This document shows positions 19,259 to 26,842 of a DNA stretch of 38,424 bases, piece by piece (position 1 is the first letter of the stretch; every line of letters starts with the position of its first letter). The position numbers and the translations under genes were made by a program. The stretch is from Kordiimonadales bacterium (GTDB lineage Bacteria > Pseudomonadota > Alphaproteobacteria > Sphingomonadales > Kordiimonadaceae). A model generated the notes under the pieces. It worked only from the letters and a program-made list of their open reading frames with translations, did no database searches and was not told where the DNA came from. The stretch covers positions 28,839-67,262 of the forward strand of contig NVTU01000014.1 in the NCBI GenBank assembly GCA_002401685.1, written 5' to 3'.

Positions 19259-19498
19259 CACATATCCTCACTCTAGTTCAATTTTTATTGTTCATATATT
19301 TCAAAAATATACGATTCTACGCAATATCATTATCTAAATAAGCATGAAGGAATATTAGATCAAGCGAAAAGAACGAAAGCTCTAGCTAGCAATACCCTTG
19401 TATTATAGAAGACAGGGATATTGACCTTCTTCATTTAAGTGACCGTAACCTCTTACTTCAGGAAACGGAAATCAACTGTTTCATTTGCGACTATTTTT
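19259..19498. other. AT-rich divergent spacer between aroG and the gph-like gene
   Basis: The spacer is 240 bases and A/T-rich, especially 19275-19400, and should contain both promoters. I saw no hairpin, repeat or leader peptide that would indicate attenuation of aroG. Confidence 0.35.
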
Positions 19499-20170
19499 AT
19501 GACCCAATTTACAGCCCAAAAAATCCTCTTCGATCTTGATGGTACACTGGTTGATACCGCCCCAGATCTACACGCGGCAACAAACCACACGCTGCAAACA
19601 ATTGACCGACCACCTGTGCCCATCGACGCGGTTCGCCACATGACAGGGTTTGGTGCAGTAAAGCTGATTGAAACGGCGCTTGAAACCACGGGCGGCATTG
19701 AAGGATACGATTTTGCAAAATTACGTGATGTTTTCTTAGAGTATTACAGCGAGAATATTTGCGTTCATTCTGCCTTGTACCCCTATTGCCTTGATATGCT
19801 TAAACAACTGGGCGGCGCAGGCTTCCAATTAGCTGTATGCACCAACAAGCCAATCGGCCTTGCTGTGCCACTCCTTGAAAAACTTGAGATCTATTCGCTC
19901 TTTGGTGCGGTAACCGGGGGTGATAGTTACAGTTTCAAGAAACCCGACCCTCGCCACATCCAGAAAACAGCCGAACTGCTTCCAGGGCACGGCCCCGCGC
20001 TTATGGTGGGTGATGCATCCCCTGATATTCTAGGGGCGCAAGCCGCGAGCATTCCTGTGATTGCAGTCGATTACGGCTATGCGGACCAGCCAATCGAAGC
20101 CTTAAAGCCCAATCATATCATTGGCTCTTTAGCGGATCTTCCCGCTTTACTGCGTTTACCAACTGCCTAG
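19499..20170 (+). CDS. gph: HAD-family hydrolase, phosphoglycolate phosphatase type
   Basis: The 223-residue protein has all HAD motifs: LFDLDGTLVDTAPDLH (motif I with the nucleophile Asp and the acid/base Asp), AVCTNKP (motif II), FKKPDP (motif III Lys) and VGDASPDILGA (motif IV). The cap segment between motif I and II is the Gph type. Phosphoglycolate is the likeliest substrate but related HADs hydrolyse other small phosphates. The ATG at 19499 starts just before the conserved domain; an upstream in-frame GTG would add a non-conserved 20-residue extension. No strong ribosome site is visible. Its last 53 bases overlap the convergent nucleotidyltransferase gene. Confidence 0.85.
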   Translation: MTQFTAQKILFDLDGTLVDTAPDLHAATNHTLQTIDRPPVPIDAVRHMTGFGAVKLIETALETTGGIEGYDFAKLRDVFLEYYSENICVHSALYPYCLDMLKQLGGAGFQLAVCTNKPIGLAVPLLEKLEIYSLFGAVTGGDSYSFKKPDPRHIQKTAELLPGHGPALMVGDASPDILGAQAASIPVIAVDYGYADQPIEALKPNHIIGSLADLPALLRLPTA

Positions 20171-21164
20171 CAGCTTTCCGCATCAGATGAAGCGCCAGCT
20201 GAGGGATCGGCATCCGCAAATAGTGGCTTCTGACATAGAGAATAAGTTTTGCAAAGTAAGCACCACTGATATTCTCGAGCTTGGCCCTAAAAGCGCCCCT
20301 TACTAGAGCTGACGCTGGCTTTATCATACTGTCGGCACCAACCCCAGGGACTTTTTCACCAAAAAACTCGTTGAGTGCCCAAAGCGCTGTCGCCACCGGC
20401 ATCGACGCCCCAACAGTCACTGACCGCTCAGCCAGTGCAGATTTATCAGCTTCACTTAGGCCGGAAAATAAGAAATAGAGCTCCACCAGGCTTCGGGCTG
20501 GTGTATCAAAGGAACCGTCGGCGAAACTGTGGACCGACGAATGAATAAAGAGGTCAACTGGCTGGAACGTGCGCAACTCCCGCCCCTTTAAATGTTGCGC
20601 CGCGTCAATGAGCATGTCGTTCTTAACCAAAACACGCGACGTACGCGGCAATATGCGGTGATGAACATCAACTACCGTGCGACGTCTGATGTGGCGAAGC
20701 GGCGGTAGTTCGTGCATAAATTCGCGGTAATAAGCTTGATCGTATTCGTTATCAGTCGTTTCCTCAAAAGCCCACCCGGCCTCCTTCAATCTATTTTCGG
20801 TTTGCTCCAGATCGTCTTCCGCGACAAGGATGTCGATGTCGGCCACCCTGCGGCCTTCGCTTGCAGGAAGCTCAAGCGCCACATAGGCGCCGCCTTTCAG
20901 CAAAACAGGCGCAATGCCCGTTCCATGAAGCGCACGCTCAATGCGGCCCATCTCAAATGCCAACATACGGTGATCAAACGCCGTACGAATAGCAGCATTT
21001 TCAAAAACGTCTTTCAGTTTACCTGTAGCTTCGTTTTGCCAAACCGTCGCCATCTGCCCCAAGACATGATGAGCCTCGGCAAAAGCAACCAGATCAGATA
21101 AAGATTCTGGATCTGAAGGCAATGGCGACTGCCTAACAATAGATTTAAGCCAGGCTTTTGTCAT
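20118..21164 (-). CDS. PF14907-type nucleotidyltransferase
   Basis: The 348-residue protein has the layout of the uncharacterised nucleotidyltransferase family PF14907. VLLKGGAYVALELP (residues about 87-100) and RRVADIDILVAEDDLEQTENRL (about 105-126) give the GG and Asp-x-Asp metal site of polymerase-beta-like enzymes, followed by LKEAGW and VVDVHHRIL, which are also typical. The C-terminal half is helical. The start overlaps the kinase stop by four bases (ATGA), so the two are translationally coupled. Members of this family act in some lasso-peptide clusters beside an HPr-kinase homologue. The substrate here is unknown. The 3' end overlaps the convergent gph gene by 53 bases. Confidence 0.88.
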   Translation of the reverse strand: MTKAWLKSIVRQSPLPSDPESLSDLVAFAEAHHVLGQMATVWQNEATGKLKDVFENAAIRTAFDHRMLAFEMGRIERALHGTGIAPVLLKGGAYVALELPASEGRRVADIDILVAEDDLEQTENRLKEAGWAFEETTDNEYDQAYYREFMHELPPLRHIRRRTVVDVHHRILPRTSRVLVKNDMLIDAAQHLKGRELRTFQPVDLFIHSSVHSFADGSFDTPARSLVELYFLFSGLSEADKSALAERSVTVGASMPVATALWALNEFFGEKVPGVGADSMIKPASALVRGAFRAKLENISGAYFAKLILYVRSHYLRMPIPQLALHLMRKAARQLVNAVKREDPLKSQ

Positions 21165-22093
21165 AACCCGACACCTGCGGCCAAATCTTTCACAATTTTC
21201 ATGCTATCATCGGTGTTGCCGTACTGTATTTCGTAAGACCGCGCACCGGCTACCATTGCTGTCAAAGCTTCAAAACCCCCTTGCCCTAAAAGGTGATAAT
21301 TGGTTGAACTAGGGATCAACCTCATAAGAGCCTCTGACTTGGCTAATTCTTTTGCTACTGGGCGTGCGCCCTTTGTAAACACAGGAAAAACGATAAGTTT
21401 GCTTGATAATTTTTTATCAGCCTCCTCAATGTCACTAGGCCTGGCACGCCGGTAAGCGATGTCACCTTTAGGTGTATCGCTAAGCACAGGGGTCAACCAG
21501 TCGGCCCCAGTGAAGTCACGCACAATATTTATGCTATCCCCCTTCAAAGACACCGGTCGTGGATACGGCACTAAAAGCGAGTTCGACATATCAAGCAACC
21601 CGAATTCGTCAGAAAAAAGCCGGTAACCTTCCACCATCAAGGCGGACGCAAGTGTACTTTTACCGCCACCAGAGTGGGCAGAAATGAAGATCGCACCTTT
21701 TTCGTTGCCCACCACTGCCGCATGGAAGGAAACCAGCCTGCAGCATTTAAGGGCAACTGCCAAATTTAGTCCCATCTCAAAGGACAATGCCGAAAGCCTG
21801 ACAGGAAGCGGTACAGCAGGAACAATGAAGCCCGGATCTGCAACGACTTGCCTGCGAACATATTGCCTGAACCATGAAGGAGATTTTATAGTGACAGCAA
21901 CATCGGTGATGTCGCCAAGCTTAGTCCGGACAGGCACGTCACGGTAAGCATCCTGAAGAAACTCTGTAACTTGACTGTTATTTGCTTTCAGTCGCTTGCT
22001 AAACGGCCCCAGCGACATCTCAAGACAGCCATCTTTTAGCGATTGCGCCAATTCTGGGTACGGCACATCACCCAAGCGGCGGAAGTGCTCCAT
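21161..22093 (-). CDS. HprK-related kinase A
   Basis: The 310-residue protein carries the HPr(Ser)-kinase-like P-loop FISAHSGGGKSTLASALM (residues about 137-152), followed by EGYRLFSDEFGLLD, which corresponds to the catalytic acidic segment of HprK after its P-loop. The N-terminal 110 residues are not those of HprK. NCBIfam calls such proteins HprK-related kinase A and pairs them with a PqqD-like protein, which is exactly the next gene upstream. I prefer the ATG at 22093, five bases after AGGGG and overlapping the pqqD-like stop by one base (TGATG). Since HPr itself is absent, the substrate is probably a peptide or protein. Confidence 0.9.
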   Translation of the reverse strand: MEHFRRLGDVPYPELAQSLKDGCLEMSLGPFSKRLKANNSQVTEFLQDAYRDVPVRTKLGDITDVAVTIKSPSWFRQYVRRQVVADPGFIVPAVPLPVRLSALSFEMGLNLAVALKCCRLVSFHAAVVGNEKGAIFISAHSGGGKSTLASALMVEGYRLFSDEFGLLDMSNSLLVPYPRPVSLKGDSINIVRDFTGADWLTPVLSDTPKGDIAYRRARPSDIEEADKKLSSKLIVFPVFTKGARPVAKELAKSEALMRLIPSSTNYHLLGQGGFEALTAMVAGARSYEIQYGNTDDSMKIVKDLAAGVGL

Positions 22094-22401
22094 CACTCAC
22101 CGCCCCTAGCAGGGATCACAAGCCCAGCTTCATCGAGTTGCAGGATTGTGTCTTTGATCAGCCCCTTTGGGCAATCACTTTCTTCCATTCCTATAGTCTC
22201 TAAAACTCTAGGAGCCGCACTGGCGAAAGTTTCCTTGCCGCTCGACAACACTTGAATTACTGCCGCCGATAGAAAATTCAGAGCATGCGTATCGCCTGAA
22301 AGAGTATCAAATGTCAGGTTAACGTCTTCCATAACGCGAATAACCAAACGCGTTATGTCAGCTGTCCATAAAGTCTCGTCAGAATAAGGGCCTGCAGCCA
22401 T
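22093..22401 (-). CDS. PqqD-like peptide chaperone of the HPr-rel-A system
   Basis: This 102-residue protein has the size and pattern of PqqD, the RiPP-recognition fold: LTFDTLSGDTHALNFLSAAVIQVLSSGKETF (residues about 29-59) matches the strand and helix order, with the typical 'F-N-x-L-S-x-x-x-x-xL-N' layout, and GLIKDTILQLDEAGLVIP closes the winged-helix part. Such proteins bind leader peptides and bring them to modifying enzymes. The stop overlaps the kinase start by one base. It lies 66 bases after the Tat-signal protein gene. There is no strong ribosome site before its ATG. Confidence 0.83.
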   Translation of the reverse strand: MAAGPYSDETLWTADITRLVIRVMEDVNLTFDTLSGDTHALNFLSAAVIQVLSSGKETFASAAPRVLETIGMEESDCPKGLIKDTILQLDEAGLVIPARGGE

Positions 22402-22467
22402 TCAAGTGCCCAGTGCTTTGCGAATGTAATTTAAAAAATAGGTAAACCGGACATTGGGCCTCAAGGT

Positions 22468-23259
22468 TTATTGCCCAACAAAATTCAACACAGAAATCAC
22501 ACACGACACGCCAGGGAACGAACTGTTTAGGCCTGCAGATTCTGAGTGTGATACGGCAAGAGCAAGGAATACACCTTCGTCTCCGGTATAATTAAACCCA
22601 GAACCGTTTACAAAATCGCCCGGCGTTATAGTAGATCCAGAGCTATATTCATAACAGGCATAGCCGCAATCAACGACCCCTTGGTCGTGACCGTGGCTGC
22701 TATCATCATCGTCGCCGCCACCGCCGTGACCGTGGCAGCTGCCGTCGTCGTCGTCACCACTGCCTGCAAGAAAATCATTCAAGGCGTATGAACCATTTTC
22801 GTCTACTAGGTGCGCCAGCAATTCATCGTCATCGTCGCCATCATCATCACCACCACCAGAAGAACATTCCTCGACTTCCTCGCATTCGTCGGGACGGAAC
22901 TCGGAAGGTACGCTGCCTTCGTCAAACACAAAGTCGGCATTCTCTTTGAAAGCGTTAATGCTCTCCAGGGTCCAGCCTTCGGATCCTTTGCCCTTACCTT
23001 TGCCTTTGCCTTTACCTTTGCCTTTGCCCTTAGTTGTGCCTGTTTCCAAGCTGCCATCACCGACCCAAGCCGCGCCAGTATCGTCTACAAGGATTTTAAG
23101 GCTTCCGGGGAGCGTGATAACACAAGTGAGCTGAGAAATGACGGCCTGTGCCGCAGAAGCGCGCAACGTGAGCACCATAGGCATGCCCGCAGCACCAAGC
23201 TTCAAGAGCTGGCGACGCCGATTAAGAAATGTTCCGGACTGATCATTCTTCTTTTGCAT
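22468..23259 (-). CDS. Tat-exported low-complexity protein with (Lys-Gly)8 and Asp/Gly/His-rich regions, function unknown
   Basis: I do not recognise the family. The N-terminus has a twin-arginine signal (NRRRQLLKLG at residues 13-22, a hydrophobic stretch and an AxA-type cleavage site near SAAQA). Residues 77-92 are eight Lys-Gly repeats. Residues about 134-200 are acidic and Gly-rich with DDDGDDDDE, then SCHGHGGGGDDDD and HGHDQG, which could bind metal. Eight cysteines are spread over residues 46-253. The C-terminus, from about 215, looks more ordered (FNYTGDEGVFLALAVSHSE). The ATG at 23259 is used; an upstream GTG adds four residues. It precedes the PqqD-kinase-nucleotidyltransferase trio on the same strand and is a candidate substrate. 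Confidence 0.72.
   Translation of the reverse strand: MQKKNDQSGTFLNRRRQLLKLGAAGMPMVLTLRASAAQAVISQLTCVITLPGSLKILVDDTGAAWVGDGSLETGTTKGKGKGKGKGKGKGKGSEGWTLESINAFKENADFVFDEGSVPSEFRPDECEEVEECSSGGGDDDGDDDDELLAHLVDENGSYALNDFLAGSGDDDDGSCHGHGGGGDDDDSSHGHDQGVVDCGYACYEYSSGSTITPGDFVNGSGFNYTGDEGVFLALAVSHSESAGLNSSFPGVSCVISVLNFVGQ
22984..23031 (-). repeat. Hexanucleotide tandem repeat encoding (Lys-Gly)8
   Basis: Eight copies of an AAAGGC-like unit with third-position variation (GGC, GGT, GGA; AAA, AAG) encode Lys-Gly repeats. Changes in copy number would keep the reading frame, so the tract could vary in length between strains. Confidence 0.85.
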
Positions 23260-23429
23260 GCTTTTAACCACTTGTCTAAATACCCATTGCAGCCATTTTA
23301 CACTACTTTAACAGCCTAACCTACTGCGGGTCCAGTAAGATTTTAGTTAACAAGACCATGAAACTTAAATGAAATGACCATAATCACCCTCGTACAAATC
23401 TCGCCACCCGAGTTAAACACCTTGAACAA

Positions 23430-25319
23430 TCAAATCTCTAGACCAAGACGCTCCAGTGTTTTGTCCAGCATTAGAAGGGCCCATAAACTGGTGTGATGGT
23501 CACGTTTCCCTGAAATATGCTCTTCACCAAATTCTTTTATACCAGCATAATCAAACAAACCTGTATCCAACAAGGCGGTACTTTTACTTAATTTCCGGAC
23601 TTCACCCTCAAGTTCCCCCCGTAGCCAAGACACCATCGGCACATCAAAGCCCTTTTTTGGTCTGTCTAACACATCGTCTGGTAATGTACCGCGCAGCGCC
23701 TCTCTAAATACGGCTTTCCCCTTGCCTTCTACAATGCGCCCATCGGCCGGCAGCCGCAGCGCATATTCAACGAACTTATGATCAAGTAAAGGGACACGAA
23801 CTTCCAACGAATGCGCCATGCTTGTTCGGTCGACCTTGGTCAAAATATCACCAGGCAAGTATGTTTTAAGGTCTATATATTGCACTTGCGAAAGGGCATC
23901 GGCGCCTTTCACCTCGTTTGCAAGCTCAACAAATCGATCGTGCGCTCGGTAGCCACCAAGGCGTTTCTTCATTAAATCACTATGCAACCGAGCCCGGTCC
24001 CGATCGGGAATTTTACTGACGCTATGACAATACGCTTCAGGCGATGACCTACTCAAAGCTTCGAATGTAGATTTCGCCCGCAAGAATTGAGGGGCCCGGT
24101 CCAGTTTCGGATAAAGAGCAGCAAGGGGCTTAAAAATGGGCCGTCTTAAGCCAATTGGCAACCGTGATCGCAGAGCCTCTTCCATCATATGGAACCGATA
24201 ACGCCTATATCCGCCGAATAGTTCGTCGCCACCGTCACCTGATAAAGCAACTTTCACTTTCTTCCTTGCGAGTCCGCTCACCCTGTAAGTCGGGAGCGCC
24301 GACATATCTGCAAAGGGCTCATCAAAAATTTCGGCCATACGTTGCAGCATAAACCCGTCAGAAGCCGAGGCTAGTCGGGACTGGTGATGCGTACCGAAAT
24401 GGTCTGCAACAGCCTGGGCAAAGCCGCTTTCATCATAAGCAGCATCTTCCGAGCCGATAGCGCACGTGGCAACGGGGTCATTGGAAAATTTACTCATCAT
24501 GGCAACGACGGCCGAACTATCAACACCACCTGACAAAAACGCACCAAGGGGCACATCAGCGACAAGCCGCATTTGCACCGCATCTTCTAACCGCTCTAGC
24601 AGATCCATTTGGCTGTTGGGGCTCGTCGTACCCGGCTCCAAATCAGGGCTCCAGTAGGTTGAAACTGAAAGATCAGGCGAGCCTTGCTTCTTGACGAGCG
24701 TACAAGCGGGCGGCAATGTCGCGACCCCGTCCACGATCGACTTCGGATCGGGAACATAGCCCAGAGTCAAATAGTCTTCCAAGGCGTCTAGGCGCAGTTT
24801 GCGTCTTAACTTCCTGTGACACAATAAGCCCTTCAATTCTGAAGCGAACAAAAAGGTACCGTCCGGCAACAGGGTGTAATAAAGCGGCTTGATACCAAGC
24901 CGATCTCGCGCAAGGAACAGCTCTCTAGTTCTTGTGTCCCATATTGCAAAAGCGAACATTCCACGTAGCCGCGTTACACAGCTTTTGCCCCATTCCATGT
25001 ACGCTTCCAGCAATACCTCAGTGTCGGAATGGGTACGAAACCTATGGCCTAGAGCTTCGAGTTCCCGCCTAAGGTGTTGAAAGTTATAGATTTCGCCGTT
25101 GTAAGAAATAACCACCTTACCATCTGCGCAATACATCGGCTGTGAGCCGCCTTCAATATCAATGATACTCAGTCGGCGGTGCCCCAAGGCCACCGTTTGA
25201 CCAAAGTAAAAGCCATCGCCGTCTGGCCCACGGTGCGCGATGCTATCAGTCATCTTCCTGATAGTTGCTTGATCAAGATCAGTGCCTGTTGGCACCATTA
25301 TACCAGTTATGCCGCACAC
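23430..25319 (-). CDS. XrtA/PEP-CTERM-associated amidotransferase (asparagine synthetase-like)
   Basis: The 629-residue protein starts with Met-Cys-Gly-Ile, so the nucleophilic Cys2 of the class II glutaminase domain is in place (residues about 2-200, with RGPDGDGF, GHRRLSIIDIE and YNGEIYNF). The C-terminal asparagine-synthetase domain has the pyrophosphatase loop AFLSGGVDSSAV at residues about 260-270 and SGDGGDELFGGYRRY. The start is GTG at 25319, overlapping the exosortase end by 13 bases. TIGR03108-type amidotransferases are a fixed part of exosortase A loci; the target is thought to be a sugar or peptide unit but is not established. It is not a stand-alone lasso cyclase. Confidence 0.93.
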   Translation of the reverse strand: MCGITGIMVPTGTDLDQATIRKMTDSIAHRGPDGDGFYFGQTVALGHRRLSIIDIEGGSQPMYCADGKVVISYNGEIYNFQHLRRELEALGHRFRTHSDTEVLLEAYMEWGKSCVTRLRGMFAFAIWDTRTRELFLARDRLGIKPLYYTLLPDGTFLFASELKGLLCHRKLRRKLRLDALEDYLTLGYVPDPKSIVDGVATLPPACTLVKKQGSPDLSVSTYWSPDLEPGTTSPNSQMDLLERLEDAVQMRLVADVPLGAFLSGGVDSSAVVAMMSKFSNDPVATCAIGSEDAAYDESGFAQAVADHFGTHHQSRLASASDGFMLQRMAEIFDEPFADMSALPTYRVSGLARKKVKVALSGDGGDELFGGYRRYRFHMMEEALRSRLPIGLRRPIFKPLAALYPKLDRAPQFLRAKSTFEALSRSSPEAYCHSVSKIPDRDRARLHSDLMKKRLGGYRAHDRFVELANEVKGADALSQVQYIDLKTYLPGDILTKVDRTSMAHSLEVRVPLLDHKFVEYALRLPADGRIVEGKGKAVFREALRGTLPDDVLDRPKKGFDVPMVSWLRGELEGEVRKLSKSTALLDTGLFDYAGIKEFGEEHISGKRDHHTSLWALLMLDKTLERLGLEI

Positions 25320-26842
25320 AAGCTGCGCCCTTTCGGTGACGAAAATAATTCATGCCATAGAAACCTATCGTAGGAAAAAGTCGATAGAAATTTGGTTATT
25401 TTTTTCCCGCCACGAGCTGAGCCATCGTACGCTGTAGACGAAATCACGAGAACCGCCCCAGCTGCGGTACCCTGAAGTAGCCGCTGCTTCACTGTTTCAA
25501 ACCTTACAGCCAAACCAGACACTTGTGGGTTGCCGTTTATAAAGTACCCCACTAGTACATGCCTTTTTTTATCCCGAAAACTATAGGTACGGGGCTGTAG
25601 GCGCCAGATTCCAACGTGGATTTCCTCCAGCGCATCGCCAGCCACCTCTTCCCACCTGTGACCAACAGGGAGAACTCCCTTTTGTAGTAAACTATCACCA
25701 GGGCGCAACGGGCAATAAAGACCCGCAGACACCACAAAAGTGTCGGCAGCATTACGGTAAGCAAAACTATACTGCTGATCAGAGCCGCGAAAAACCGATA
25801 CGCCCTGCCCTGACGCCTCCGGCAACAGCCGGTAGTCACAATCTTGGCACTCTGGGGCCGCCAGTGCATCTACTGTAACGGAAACACCGCTTTTGGCGGC
25901 GCCAACCACGGCCGCCAAGGGCGCCATGATTATAGCCACAGCGGGGATAATCATGGCAAAGCCAAACGCAAGGGGCTTGTTGCTAGCGGTCTTTAGTAAA
26001 TTGCTCGCAGGCGTTACTTCATCGACCTTATCGGCATAACGGTAGGCCAGAGCGATCAACGCAAACAGCACAAACGAGAGAAACCCCCACCCGTACACGA
26101 CATGGTCTACACCTTTCGCAAACGACTGATCCGTTGCTTCCGAGATCAGCAATATGCCAAGCACACGCAGCGCATTAGCCACAATAGGGATAAGAGCGGC
26201 AGCTATCAAGATTAAGACCCTACCTCTCAAACTACTATAGGCAAGGTTTGCCAATAGTGCGCCGGTTACCAAGCTGGTAAAAAGAAATTTTATGCCTGCG
26301 CAGGCCCGGGCCACTTCATAAATACCACTCGAAATAGTAATTAGAACACCGTCCGCTTCAACGGGCACGCCCAGCACCGGCAGAACCGCGATTACCATTT
26401 CAGCCGTCACAGTTTGCAGAATGGGTATAAGACTGATCCCAATCGGGATGGCTAAATAGAGGAACAGCAACGGGAACAAAAACCGGTAAAACAAGGCTCT
26501 GCCGTAGCAAGCCATCAGCAATCCTTGAAACGCCGATATTAACGCTACGTGCGATAGGAATTTCGCATCGCCCGCTTCACCTAGTAACCACAGCAGCCCC
26601 GAAAGAAGGACAATCGCGGTACCTCGCCAATCAAACGATAGCAGAGAAGCAGAAAAATGGGTCCGCCGACTCCAGAGCAAGCCTGCGCTTGCAAATGGTA
26701 CAAGAATACCATGAGAAAAACTGTCAACATTCCATACGATGTCGGCCAAATGAGCCAAAGTGCCAAACCATGCCCAAAACAGGCTGATAGCGCCTAGTAA
26801 AAAGGCGGCTGTGTGCAGCCCTATCTTTTGGCTTGAGTTCAA
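25307..26842 (-). CDS. xrtA: Exosortase A fused to EpsI-like domain
   Basis: The multi-pass membrane protein carries the exosortase triad: Cys in EVARACAGIKFLFTSLVTGALLA (about residue 181), Arg in NALRVLGILL (about 226) and His in GVDHVVYGWGFL (about 247). These enzymes cleave and anchor PEP-CTERM proteins. Roughly eight or nine hydrophobic segments precede the C-terminal EpsI-type domain (residues about 300-470), a fusion seen in the XrtA class. I chose TTG at 26842: it overlaps the upstream gene's stop (TTGA) and follows GAGG by seven bases, while a TTG 17 codons earlier has no such support. The length, 511 residues, is typical. Confidence 0.93.
   Translation of the reverse strand: MNSSQKIGLHTAAFLLGAISLFWAWFGTLAHLADIVWNVDSFSHGILVPFASAGLLWSRRTHFSASLLSFDWRGTAIVLLSGLLWLLGEAGDAKFLSHVALISAFQGLLMACYGRALFYRFLFPLLFLYLAIPIGISLIPILQTVTAEMVIAVLPVLGVPVEADGVLITISSGIYEVARACAGIKFLFTSLVTGALLANLAYSSLRGRVLILIAAALIPIVANALRVLGILLISEATDQSFAKGVDHVVYGWGFLSFVLFALIALAYRYADKVDEVTPASNLLKTASNKPLAFGFAMIIPAVAIIMAPLAAVVGAAKSGVSVTVDALAAPECQDCDYRLLPEASGQGVSVFRGSDQQYSFAYRNAADTFVVSAGLYCPLRPGDSLLQKGVLPVGHRWEEVAGDALEEIHVGIWRLQPRTYSFRDKKRHVLVGYFINGNPQVSGLAVRFETVKQRLLQGTAAGAVLVISSTAYDGSARGGKKITKFLSTFSYDRFLWHELFSSPKGRSLCAA

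Noticed and set aside
22468-23259. Tat protein as a PEP-CTERM exosortase substrate
   Set aside because: The C-terminus ends ISVLNFVGQ without a PEP motif, hydrophobic helix and Arg cluster in order.
23430-25319. Amidotransferase as a lasso-peptide cyclase of the kinase trio
   Set aside because: It keeps an intact Cys2 glutaminase domain and matches the amidotransferase regularly found beside XrtA; no lasso B2 protease or precursor was seen.
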